64,000 nucleotides of DNA from Kitasatospora sp. CB01950 (GTDB lineage: Bacteria > Actinomycetota > Actinomycetes > Streptomycetales > Streptomycetaceae), in assembly GCF_001905465.1 (NCBI RefSeq), contig NZ_LISX01000002.1:495425-559424 (forward strand). The letters run 5' to 3'. Positions 51,165 to 58,891 of the stretch are shown piece after piece (position 1 is the stretch's first letter; every line of letters starts with the position of its first letter). Below the pieces are notes generated by a model. The model saw only the letters and a list, made by a program, of their open reading frames with translations. It was not told the DNA's origin and ran no database searches. The position numbers were made by a program, and so were the translations under genes.

Positions 51165-51638
51165 TTACCCCGCCTTCTGGTGGTGGCTGACCTTTGCCGT
51201 CATGCCCACCCGCACCAGTTCGTTGAGGGTCGCGCTCCGCACCGTATGCGGGTCGGCCGTCCACGGCTCGCCGTCGCCGAACACCGGGGCGAGACGCCAC
51301 CGGTCGCCGTCCACGTCCTGGAACGTCCCGCACCGGCCCGCCGCCGTGTCCACCACCAAGTCACCGACCTTGGGACAGGGCATCGGAGTGACCGAGTTGA
51401 CCGCGGCATCGCGGGCGGCGAGCCCATCCCTCAGCACGCCAACGACCATCAGCACGTCGTTCGCCGCGATTCGCCCCGGACTCACTCGCACATCACCCGT
51501 GACCGGTTCCCGCGGGTCGATGGTGAGCCCCGGGAGCGGAACGCCGATCTCCTCGAAGACTTCGCGCAAGGCTTCGCCCGCCTCGATTGCCTCCCTGCGC
51601 CGTTCCTTGACGATCCCGCGCAGCATGCGGTTTGCCAC
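51165..51638 (-). CDS. Hypothetical protein of the element, 157 aa
   Basis: The preferred GTG at 51636-51638 has AAGGGG six bases upstream; an upstream GTG would add 18 residues. The N-terminal half is helical and charged (RGIVKERRREAIEAGEALRE). The C-terminal part reads VGDLVVDTAAGRCGTFQDVD and WRLAPVFGDGEPWTADPHTV, a small beta-barrel pattern frequent in Streptomyces proteins of unknown role. It heads the leftward cargo operon and is divergent from the XRE-TPR regulator. Confidence 0.65.
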   Translation of the reverse strand: MANRMLRGIVKERRREAIEAGEALREVFEEIGVPLPGLTIDPREPVTGDVRVSPGRIAANDVLMVVGVLRDGLAARDAAVNSVTPMPCPKVGDLVVDTAAGRCGTFQDVDGDRWRLAPVFGDGEPWTADPHTVRSATLNELVRVGMTAKVSHHQKAG

Positions 51639-51755
51639 GATGGCCCCTTGGTTGCTGGTTAGCTCCTTGGCTCTACGCAACCGCACGACCACGCTGCGCG
51701 CTAGGCTCGCAGGTGTCGGGAGATATAAGACCCATAAGAGCGGGAAGTCCCACCC

Positions 51756-53093
51756 ATGGCAGAACGGAAGCCAAACCGTTTACTAGCAGCGCTCTTGACT
51801 GACAGTCAGTACACACAAAGCGCGTTTGCGCGGGCCGTGAACGCGGTCGGCACTGAGAACGGCCGACCGACGACATACAGCCAACCCTCCGTCTCCCAGT
51901 GGCTCGGCGGGACGGTTCCCGAGCCCCCGGCCCAGACTGCGATCCTCGAAGCCCTGACTCGCCGGCTCGGCCGACTCGTGACCCACGCAGAAGCGGGCTT
52001 CCCGCCACCCGCCGACCAACCCGCCCTTACAGGTACTGTCGAAGGGTTGATCGAACTGGGGAGGCAGGACATGGACCCCTCGCGCCGTGGAGTGCTCGGC
52101 GCAAGCCTGTTCGCCGTCGCGCTGACCGTTCCCGGCTGGCAAGACGTTCTTGCCCGAGCTGAGTCCATCCAGCGCGGCCAGACCATCCGGATAGGGATGC
52201 CCGAGGTGGCATCCGTCATAGCAATGACCGAGCGTCTCAGCAGCATTGACGACGAGTTCGGCGGACGGGCCGCACGCCCGATGGCAGCCAGCTACCTGGT
52301 CAATACCGTGGGGCCGTACCTTCGCGCCGAAGCCCCGGACGCCGTGCGGAAGGCGATGATGTCTGCCGCCAGCGACCTGTGTTATCTGACGGGATACATG
52401 GCGGTTGACGAAGGGCTGCACGGCCTCGCGCAGCAGTACTACGTCAAGGCACTTGAACTCGCCGGGGTCGCCGAAGATCACTTGACCTACTGCACCACCC
52501 TCCGTGGGATGAGCGTGCAAGCGGTCGACCTTGGGCACGGGCGACGGGCGATGCAACTTGCCGACGCTGCTGCTGCGGCGTCTCCCGTGGCGGGCCCGAG
52601 GATGCGGGCGTTCCTCGCCGGTCAGCAGGCGCATTCAGCCGCAGTTTCGGGCGACACCAACACGGCACTTCGCCACCTCGCAGACGCAGAACGGGCAATG
52701 GACGTCGCGGAGTCGGAGAGCAGAGCGTTCGGATCATACGATCCGAGTTCGCTCAACTACCACGTAGCGCAAGTCCGTTACGCCATCAAGGACGTAAGTG
52801 GTTCCGTTGCGGCGATGCTCGAATCTGACCGACTGCGCTACTCCGTCTACCAGCGCGGCCGTGTCCGTCACCGTGCCACTCTGGCGGAACGGCAACTCCA
52901 GCTCGGTCATCTGGAGGAAGCATGCCGCACGTGGCACCTTGCTCTGGACGACTACCCGAAGGTCCAGAGCGGACGCGCGGACGACCGGGTGCGGATCATG
53001 ATGGGGCTGCTGGCTGCGCATCCTCGGAACGAGTACGCACGCAACCTGTACGAACGGGCTCGGACGCTGGTTCCGGTGCACCTCGCCGCGTAG
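51756..53093 (+). CDS. XRE-type helix-turn-helix regulator with TPR-like domain
   Basis: A 445-residue protein. The N-terminus (about 1-75) is an XRE helix-turn-helix (RLLAALLTDSQYTQSAFARA, QPSVSQWLGGTVPEPPA). Next is SRRGVLGASLFAVALTVPGW (about 108-128), a hydrophobic stretch common in this Streptomyces family, then helical TPR-like repeats to the end. Such NsdA/BldB-neighbour type regulators often face small or peptide genes whose product they sense. It is divergent from the cargo operon with about 117 bp between starts and probably controls it. ATG 51756. Confidence 0.8.
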   Translation: MAERKPNRLLAALLTDSQYTQSAFARAVNAVGTENGRPTTYSQPSVSQWLGGTVPEPPAQTAILEALTRRLGRLVTHAEAGFPPPADQPALTGTVEGLIELGRQDMDPSRRGVLGASLFAVALTVPGWQDVLARAESIQRGQTIRIGMPEVASVIAMTERLSSIDDEFGGRAARPMAASYLVNTVGPYLRAEAPDAVRKAMMSAASDLCYLTGYMAVDEGLHGLAQQYYVKALELAGVAEDHLTYCTTLRGMSVQAVDLGHGRRAMQLADAAAAASPVAGPRMRAFLAGQQAHSAAVSGDTNTALRHLADAERAMDVAESESRAFGSYDPSSLNYHVAQVRYAIKDVSGSVAAMLESDRLRYSVYQRGRVRHRATLAERQLQLGHLEEACRTWHLALDDYPKVQSGRADDRVRIMMGLLAAHPRNEYARNLYERARTLVPVHLAA

Positions 53094-53125
53094 CTGCCCT
53101 GCCAGAAGCCCCCGGAAACGACAAA

Positions 53126-53168
53126 GGCCCCGCCTCGACCACCCGCAAGGGGAGGACAAGGCGGGGCC
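53126..53168. terminator. Terminator between XRE regulator and capsid remnant
   Basis: A 10-bp stem GGCCCCGCCT / AGGCGGGGCC encloses a 23-base loop between convergent genes. Confidence 0.65.
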
Positions 53169-53187
53169 GTTGTTGCGCGTTGCGGGG

Positions 53188-54118
53188 TCAGCCGGCGAGG
53201 ACGTTCATCAGGCGGGCGGCGGCCTTGCCACCGAACAGCGCGATACCGCAATAGAACTCGATCCGGGTCCGGAACACCGGCTTGTCGTGGGCCTCGCCAA
53301 GGTCGGTCACCTGAATGCCACCGTTGGTCAGACCGGTGACTCCCCCGTCCGCGTCGGAGCTGCCGAACCGGACGGCGTATATGTCACCGGTTTCCTTGCC
53401 ACCCGTACCCGTGGTGAGCGGGAGGACGTCGGTGCCGTCGAGCTTCTGGCCGGGGTCGAGCATGGGGATGCCGTTCCACATGGTGACTTCCGTGGATCTG
53501 TGCGGTCAGCAGCTCGGAGCCGCCGAGCCGGCGGAACCCGGAACGGATCTTCGCGATGATCGCGGCGTTCATGTACAGCGCGCCGTTCTGGCTGGTGATC
53601 CCCTGCACCTGCGCGGTCAGCGCGTCCAGGGCGTCGAAGAAGTCGTAGCCGCCGGAGACGGGCCCGGCCCCCTTGGCGTCCAGGACCTGGCGGCCGATCA
53701 GGCGCTTGCGCAGACCGTCGAAGCCGAGCGGGTTCACCTGCGTGTCACCGTTGAAGAACTGGTCGGAGAAGTGGACCGACGCGGCCTTGACCTTCAGGGT
53801 CTCCTGGATCGCGCGCTGGTCGTTGATGTTGCCGCGAGTCTTGACGATGAACTTGTCGACGTCACTGTCGCCGCCGAGGATCGCCAGAGTCTCGATACGC
53901 GGGCTGACCGCACCCACGCTCTCCGGGTACGCCTCGTTGACCGCACGGAACGACACCCCGGGAAGGGCGGCCTCCTCGTTGTAGCGGAACGCGGTGCCCT
54001 CGAACTGGATCAGCGGCAGCCGGTCGAGGATCGGTGACTCCTGGACGAAGGTCTCGACCACGCCGCGCTGAAGGTTGTCCGTCGAGAGCTTCGCGGACTC
54101 GGCAAGGGTGAGTGCCAT
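53188..54118 (-). pseudogene. Phage major capsid protein, frameshifted
   Basis: The first part starts at ATG 54118 (MALTLAESAKLSTDNLQRGV) and shows typical HK97-fold capsid features of actinophages: FVQESPILDRLPLIQFEG, FFNGDTQVNPLGFDGLRKRL and RRLGGSELLTAQI. At about 53500 the frame shifts. After AQI the coding sense continues in another frame as TEVTMWNGIPMLDPGQKLDG and runs to the stop at 53188, matching the usual capsid C-terminus. One extra or two missing bases explain it. No heptanucleotide slip site is evident, so decay is likelier than programmed frameshifting. Portal, protease and tail genes are absent. Confidence 0.85.
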
Positions 54119-54363
54119 GGCAGTGTTTCTCCTGATTCTCTTTGCAGGGTGGGGAGTTCAGTCCCCATATGTCGTCTTCACCGCTCGGTTACGACGCGCG
54201 AAGGCGAAGCGAGCCTTTAGCGATTACCTCAACTTCCGGACATGGAAAGCGAGTTGGGCCGCTAGCGCCCCGCAAGAATGGTTGTATTAGCCATCGGAGT
54301 TTCCCCCCTCCCTGCCGGTCAATGGCGGGATGGGAGGGGAGTCCCCCCTGGTAAAATCGCAGG
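54119..54363. other. Short gap with a hairpin
   Basis: The 245 bp between the capsid and HNH remnants contains the stem CCCCTCCC / GGGAGGGG (about 54305-54340). No gene was seen. Confidence 0.4.
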
Positions 54364-54742
54364 TCAACGACGTACGGGCTTGGCATTCGCCGTAGCCCAG
54401 CCACCCGGTTGCCGGGCGGCGGTCTCCCTGTTGTGGCAGAGAGTGCACAGCGGTCGAAGCCTGTTCGGCGCGTCCGGGGCGGGCGCGCCCTGTGCCACCA
54501 GCTCTCGCCGGCTCGCGGGGAAGTGGTCCGCCACAGTGGCGGACTTGCCGCACGGCACGCACCAGGGATTGCGGTACAGGTGCGCCTTCCGGATGCGCTG
54601 CCCCGGGTGTCGTAGCCCCGTGCAGCAGAACTCCCCCGCAGCGCCTCGACTTCCCGCTCGTGAGAGCGGCACAACGACCACCGCGGGCAGTCAGCTCGGG
54701 GCACCCGGGCGCCGAGCAAGGGGGCCGGGGTCGTCTGAGCAT
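54364..54742 (-). pseudogene. HNH endonuclease, doubly frameshifted
   Basis: Three successive minus-strand frames together spell one phage HNH protein. From ATG 54742: MLRRPRPPCSAPGCPELTAR then GGRC. In a second frame: CRSHEREVEALRGSSAARGY. In a third: RIRKAHLYRNPWCVPCGKSA, VADHFPASRREL and NRLRPLCTLCHNRETA, ending at 54364. The zinc ribbon plus HNH order is that of HNH genes lying near terminase and capsid genes. Two frameshifts within about 80 bp indicate an inactive relic. Confidence 0.75.
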
Positions 54743-54869
54743 GGGGGCGCCTCCGTCAACAAGGTAGTGGGGTTCGCATGCCCGACTTTCACTCGTTCGT
54801 GGTAAGGCGGTCACTTTTCGGTGGTGGACGTGAAGCGGCTACCGGCGGATACCTGCTCAACTTGGCCGC

Positions 54870-55022
54870 ATGACGCGACGAACACTCCACGAAAGCCAGC
54901 GCCCACAGTTCGAACTCCGCTGCCATGGGCTGCACTTGACCATCCAGCGCATCCCTACGTGGCTCATCACCGCAGTCACAGCTGGCGGTGGCATCCTCGC
55001 GGCGTGGTGGGCGCCGAAGTAG
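54870..55022 (+). CDS. Small phage/ICE-type membrane protein, 50 aa
   Basis: ATG 54870 opens MTRRTLHESQRPQFELRCHG and the frame ends with one TM helix, IPTWLITAVTAGGGILAAWW, then APK and TAG. The pattern (polar FELRCHGLHLTIQRIP, then helix) recurs in small proteins of actinomycete prophages and integrative elements as I know them. No strong ribosome site is visible. Function unknown. Confidence 0.5.
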   Translation: MTRRTLHESQRPQFELRCHGLHLTIQRIPTWLITAVTAGGGILAAWWAPK

Positions 55023-55182
55023 CCGAGCAGGCAGTCAGGCCCCGGGCGGTCAGCTCGGGCGCCCGGGGGCGAGCACGGGGGCGGGTCTTCCGGTGTACGG
55101 AGCTACCTCCGGTTCAGCCGAAAATGTCCTGTCGCACGGCGGCGCTAGACTCCTGCTGTTGCTCAAGGCCGAGGGGGTGAAA

Positions 55183-55749
55183 ATGGGACACGAGGCACTG
55201 TCCGGGCTAGTTTCAAACGCCATGGCCACGCTAGGGCGTTGGGCTCCAGAAGGTCCGCCCAGGCAGGTCAACCCGGAGCGCGTCAAGCAGTTCGCAGAGA
55301 TTCTTGCGACGGGACGATGGGGAGCGGGCGACGCACGGTTAGACCCTGATCCGACAGGGCCCTACCGCCTTCCTGACATTCAATTCGGCAATCTTATTGT
55401 CGATCTCAAAGAGGTCTCACACCCTGCAAGGCGCCAGCTGAACATTGCAGTCGATGGACTGCGCCACGCACAGACGGCGACAGAGCGACGCGCCGCCGCT
55501 CGGGAATTCCTCGCCGCGCTCGCAGAACTGATTGCGTGCCTGTTGCGCTTCCTGGTCCGAGCCCTGCTGCGACTGCTGTCCGGCGCGCTGGCCCGAACCC
55601 GTACCGCCGACGTACCCACATGGCAGCCGGAACCGATCGAAGAGTCACCACAGATCACACCCCGCGGACCGAACTCCTTCTTCCCCGTGTGCACTTACCG
55701 GGGCGGGCGTCGTGGCAGCGCGCTGGGGAGCGCCGTACTAGCTGCGTAG
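55183..55749 (+). CDS. Hypothetical protein of the element, 188 aa
   Basis: ATG 55183 with GAGGGGG upstream. It begins MGHEALSGLVSNAMATLGRW, has a helical middle (LNIAVDGLRHAQTATERRAA) and a hydrophobic Leu/Arg helix LIACLLRFLVRALLRLLSGA (about 118-140) that could insert in the membrane. The tail is polar. Codon bias is weaker than in the host genes. No family recognised. It is followed directly by another small membrane gene. Confidence 0.6.
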   Translation: MGHEALSGLVSNAMATLGRWAPEGPPRQVNPERVKQFAEILATGRWGAGDARLDPDPTGPYRLPDIQFGNLIVDLKEVSHPARRQLNIAVDGLRHAQTATERRAAAREFLAALAELIACLLRFLVRALLRLLSGALARTRTADVPTWQPEPIEESPQITPRGPNSFFPVCTYRGGRRGSALGSAVLAA

Positions 55750-55992
55750 GTGACCCGCCGACCGCTTCCGGTCGGAAGGCTTGTTGTGCTCAACCTGTTG
55801 TCCACGGCCCCGTGGTGGGCTGTGCTGGTCGTTACTGTCCCCGCGACCCTAATTTCCGGCTTCGCCGTACTGCTCCGGGCCGTCTGGCCGCAGAACTCCG
55901 TCCACCGCAAAGAGCTGTGGCAGGAGTGGCAGCGCGAACGCGCCCGCCGCCGCAAGGAGGTGGAGCGCCGACGGCAACTCCCGCCGTCCTAG
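55750..55992 (+). CDS. Small membrane protein, 80 aa
   Basis: GTG 55750 lies directly after the previous stop codon. One long hydrophobic segment (WWAVLVVTVPATLISGFAVL, about 22-44) is followed by a strongly basic helix (KELWQEWQRERARRRKEVER). No family recognised. It is probably co-translated with the preceding gene. Its end overlaps the stop of the convergent HNH gene by four bases. Confidence 0.6.
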   Translation: MTRRPLPVGRLVVLNLLSTAPWWAVLVVTVPATLISGFAVLLRAVWPQNSVHRKELWQEWQRERARRRKEVERRRQLPPS

Positions 55993-56327
55993 ACCATCTC
56001 GGCGAAGTCCCGTTCCGTCTTCCCTCGGTGGCAGGTCCGGCACGGCGTCCACACGTTGTCGTCGGTGTCCTCGCCGCCGTGGGCGAGCGGTAGCCGGTGG
56101 TCGACGTCGACCAGCTCGGCGGGCACGTCCTCGCCGCACAGCCCGCACACCGCGGAGCCGTCCCGGTCGACCCGCCGGCGAAGCCGTTCAGCGCCGCTGT
56201 GGCGACGGATCACCAGGGCGAGCAGCCGACGACGTGCGCGGACACTCGGGCGGGCTTCGTAGGCCCCGTGGTGAGCTTCGCAGCGGCCCCGGTGGGTCGG
56301 GGGTGAGAGGCAGTCGATACAGCGCAC
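55989..56327 (-). CDS. HNH endonuclease (intact)
   Basis: A 112-residue HNH nuclease. GTG at 56325-56327 with AGGGGG upstream. An N-terminal Cys pair lies in RCIDCLSPPTHRGRC and the HNH core is CGLCGEDVPAELVDVDHRLP, LAHGGEDTDDNVWTPCRTCH and RGKT, with DH, N and H all present. Phage HNH proteins of this type support packaging with the terminase or act as homing nucleases. No terminase gene is found nearby, so homing or solo nicking activity is possible. Confidence 0.8.
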   Translation of the reverse strand: MRCIDCLSPPTHRGRCEAHHGAYEARPSVRARRRLLALVIRRHSGAERLRRRVDRDGSAVCGLCGEDVPAELVDVDHRLPLAHGGEDTDDNVWTPCRTCHRGKTERDFAEMV

Positions 56328-56435
56328 GGTGCCCCCTGTCTGCCGGGTCCGGAAGGGTGGTAGCGAGCTGCAACAAGCCGAATACGACGACATTGGTGGT
56401 CCGAGTCATCCGGCCAAGATTTCGCTTCGCAACGG

Positions 56436-56507
56436 TGCCCGCCCCCGGACTCGAACCGGGATGACACGTGCTTACACACGCTGCCTCGCCGTTTGGGCTA
56501 GACGGGC
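56436..56507 (-). tRNA. tRNA-like gene, Tyr-type GTA anticodon, six-base anticodon loop
   Basis: Read on the minus strand, 72 bases fold as a tRNA. The acceptor stem is GCCCGTC / GGCGGGC (7 bp, one G-T), with TA at positions 8-9, a 3-bp D stem GCC/GGC, anticodon stem GCGTG/CACGT, variable loop GTCAT, T stem CCCGG/CCGGG with loop TTCGAGT, discriminator A, then CC. The anticodon loop is TGTAAG, six bases rather than seven. If base 32 is missing the anticodon would be GTA. It is either a decayed element-borne tRNA or a non-canonical one. It lies inside the element, not at an edge. Confidence 0.6.
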
Positions 56508-56758
56508 CTGGTACCCCTCGCCGGCGCGGGCCGGTCCGGGTGGGGACCGCAGCATCACCCGCCCCCGTTGGCGCCCTGGCGGACGGTCACGATCGGATGG
56601 TGTGCGGTCCCCGCGCTCTGCCTCACGACCCCTGCGGCCACCCCGGTGACGTGGGGTGCGTGGTGCACGGGCAGAGCTAGCGAGAGAGGGGTGCGGGCAC
56701 TCGGTCCGCCGGTTCCCGTCGGTGGGGTGCGCGGTAGTCCTGCACTCCGTCTCTCGGA
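56508..56758. other. Gap between tRNA-like gene and repeats
   Basis: No gene with credible start and composition was seen in these 251 bp. The sequence is GC-rich and contains GGACCGGCCCGC-type partial dyads. Confidence 0.4.
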
Positions 56759-56858
56759 AGTAGAGGAGGGGGACGAATTCCAGCGGCCCGCCGAGCGGCA
56801 CCGTCCGGGTCGTCCTTCCCCTCTCCCGGCAGTAGAGGAGGGGGACGGATTCCAGCGG
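56759..56858. repeat. 28-bp direct repeat, two copies, near the recombinase 3' end
   Basis: Copies at 56759-56786 and 56831-56858 share AGTAGAGGAGGGGGACG then (A/G)ATTCCAGCGG, with one mismatch, 72 bp apart. A 14-base core GAGGAGGGGGACGA recurs exactly at 58722-58735 near the recombinase start. Confidence 0.8.
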
Positions 56859-56954
56859 TGGTGACGGGGTGACGCTGGTGAGGCAAAATCCTGTTTCTCT
56901 TACACGCGTATAGAGAAACTGAAATTGCCGTCTCCTCCGTCACCCCGTCACCAC
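56858..56954. repeat. 97-bp nested inverted repeat next to the recombinase gene
   Basis: Two 43-bp arms (56858-56900 and 56912-56954) are inverted repeats at 33 of 43 positions. The outer 17 bp GTGGTGACGGGGTGACG and inner 8 bp GTTTCTCT match perfectly. The centre is TACACGCGTAT. It starts 17 bp past the recombinase stop codon. It could be a terminator, a cruciform, or a recombinase-binding site. Confidence 0.8.
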
Positions 56955-56971
56955 CCACCCTCGCTGATGCC

Positions 56972-58780
56972 CTACGCGGCGAGCCCGACGGCCGACCCGA
57001 TCCGCATCCTGCTGCCCGCCACAGCCTTGCCGTCCGGGCCCATGCCGAGTTCGTCGCGAAGCCCCATCCACGACTCGATCGCCGGGTCCAGCTCGCCGAC
57101 CACGGACAGGTGGAGCCGTGTCTCATCCAGTCGCCGCCACCCGCCCGGACGGGCCTTGCCGACGCGGACCCGGAACCCTGCTTCGACCAGCAGTCCACGG
57201 CGGGTCTCGTCGTCGGCGTCGGTCCACACGTCGGCGATGGTCTGTCCGGTGTCGAACCGCTCCCGCTTCTCCGGCCGTGCCGGGGTCGCTTCCAGCTCCA
57301 CCATCCGGTTGTCGAGCGCGGCGAGACGCTGCTCCCACGCCTTGAGGGCCGCGCGGGAGCGCTGCTCTCCCTTCAGCTCCTGGTGCGTCTCGTACTCGGC
57401 GGTCACGGCGTCCAACTCCCGCTGGGGGTCGTAGCCGGGCGTGATCAGGGTCTTCATCACGGGTATCCGGCCGGCGAGGTCCAGGAACCGGGCTTCCACC
57501 CACTCTTCCAACCAGTCGGCCCGGATGGTGGTCGGGGCGGCGCACGGCGTGTGGTTGGCGCTGCTGCTGCACCGGTAGGTGTCGGCCTGGTTCACGGAGC
57601 GCGCCCGGCCCTGCTTGTACATCGGGGCCTCGCACGTGTTGCACAGGGCGACGTGCAGCAGCTTCGACGCGTCCGACGGCGCTTCGGGCTGGTTGCCGCC
57701 CGTGGCGCGCTTCTCGTCGAACAGCTTGCCGATGACGTCGAACTCCTCGCGGGTGAGGATCGGTTCCGCGGTGGCCATGATCGGCTCGCCCTGCGCGTTG
57801 CGGACGGGGTTGCCTCGGTGCATCTTCCAGCCGAGCAGCGCGGGCGTGGTGAGGATGCGCCGGACGGAATGGCGGGTCCAGCGGAACTTGTCCACCACCT
57901 TCGACCCCTTGCGCCCCGCGCCGACCTTCCCGCCGGTCGTCGCCTTGCCCTTGAGCTGGGCCCAGTGGTCGCGGGGCGTGAGAACCCCTTCGGCGGCCAG
58001 GTCCTCGCAGAGTTTCTGGATGGTCACCCCGTCCAGCAGGTCTTTGATGATCCGCAGAAGCACCTTCACGGCGCTCTCGTCCTGCACCAGGGTCTTACCG
58101 ACACCGCCGAGTTCGGCGGGCATGGGCACGATTTTGTACCCGTAGGCGGGGGTGCCGGTGGCGTGCCGGTAGTTCATGTTCCGCAGCGCGGCGTGTGCTC
58201 CAGTGACGCGCTCTTTGATGGACCACGCTTCCATCTCGGCGGCAAACGCGAACTGGTTGAGCATCATGCGCGTGACCGGGTTGAGCGGGTCCCGGAAGTC
58301 GAATGTTTGCATGCCGCCGCCGACACCCTCGGCGAACACGATGATCTTCCCGTGGATAGCCGCCCACGTGGCGAGTTCGTGCATGTCGCCCTGCGACCGC
58401 ACCGCCCGGTCGAAGCGCCACCACACCAACACGTCCCACTCGTCGGGGCGGGCGAGCCACTCGCCCAACTCGGGGCGTTGCCAGGGCGCGGTCTTGCTCG
58501 CCGACACCGCCAGGTCGACCGCCTCGCGCAGGTTCTCGCCCTCGCCGAAGTCGATGTTCAACTGCGCGGCGGCAGCGTCGCACGAATCGCGCTGACGCTC
58601 CGGGCTGGTGGTTTCGTCGGTGAGAACGGAAAGACGGATCGCCCGGACCCCACGGAGGGGCCGGGCGAACACGGTGCGCTCGGTGCCGGGAAGGCCACTG
58701 CTTGCGTTGTCCATACCCTCGGAGGAGGGGGACGAGTGCGTGTTACGGGTGCGGGACGCGGGGGCGAGGGCGGTCGACAC
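56972..58780 (-). CDS. Large serine recombinase (site-specific integrase)
   Basis: A 602-residue large serine integrase. The resolvase-type catalytic domain has IRLSVLTDETTSPERQRDSC with nucleophile Ser51, and DVLVWWRFDRAVRSQGDM carrying the conserved Arg pair. Next come the recombinase domain (GTPAYGYKI, RWTRHSVRRILTTPALLGWK), the zinc ribbon CNTC...YRCSSS...C (about 378-412) and a coiled-coil segment (about 450-500). GTG at 58778-58780 has GGAG upstream; ATG 58714 is an alternative. Proteins of this group integrate phages or ICEs by attP x attB recombination without repeats in the host tRNA. It appears intact, unlike other phage genes in the element. Confidence 0.92.
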   Translation of the reverse strand: MSTALAPASRTRNTHSSPSSEGMDNASSGLPGTERTVFARPLRGVRAIRLSVLTDETTSPERQRDSCDAAAAQLNIDFGEGENLREAVDLAVSASKTAPWQRPELGEWLARPDEWDVLVWWRFDRAVRSQGDMHELATWAAIHGKIIVFAEGVGGGMQTFDFRDPLNPVTRMMLNQFAFAAEMEAWSIKERVTGAHAALRNMNYRHATGTPAYGYKIVPMPAELGGVGKTLVQDESAVKVLLRIIKDLLDGVTIQKLCEDLAAEGVLTPRDHWAQLKGKATTGGKVGAGRKGSKVVDKFRWTRHSVRRILTTPALLGWKMHRGNPVRNAQGEPIMATAEPILTREEFDVIGKLFDEKRATGGNQPEAPSDASKLLHVALCNTCEAPMYKQGRARSVNQADTYRCSSSANHTPCAAPTTIRADWLEEWVEARFLDLAGRIPVMKTLITPGYDPQRELDAVTAEYETHQELKGEQRSRAALKAWEQRLAALDNRMVELEATPARPEKRERFDTGQTIADVWTDADDETRRGLLVEAGFRVRVGKARPGGWRRLDETRLHLSVVGELDPAIESWMGLRDELGMGPDGKAVAGSRMRIGSAVGLAA

Positions 58781-58891
58781 GGGGGCTCACTCCAGAGGTG
58801 TGAACCCGGATCACTCGGCGAAGCGGAAGGCACCACGTCCGCAAGATCGCGACGCAGTACAATGACCTGCACGTGAGCGCGACCCCCCTCG

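Larger units (their letters stand above)
47800..58880. mobile_element. Decayed integrated element (prophage/ICE remnant) with large serine recombinase
   Basis: The stretch from the small membrane-protein gene (47859) to the recombinase start (58780) differs from its flanks. It has lower GC, less biased third codon positions, phage capsid and HNH genes, several frameshifted genes, a tRNA-like gene, a GntR repressor typical of actinomycete elements, and a large serine recombinase at the right end. Flanking genes (ABC exporter, SDR) are intact, so insertion was intergenic. I could not find a convincing direct repeat marking attL and attR, so both borders are approximate. Packaging genes beyond the capsid remnant are missing, so it is probably immobile unless helped. 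Confidence 0.8.

Noticed and set aside
54821..55180. Plus-strand frame of 119 codons overlapping the 50-residue membrane protein
   Set aside because: Composition is not coding-like and it lacks motifs, while the overlapping short frame has a clear TM helix and a known element-protein pattern.
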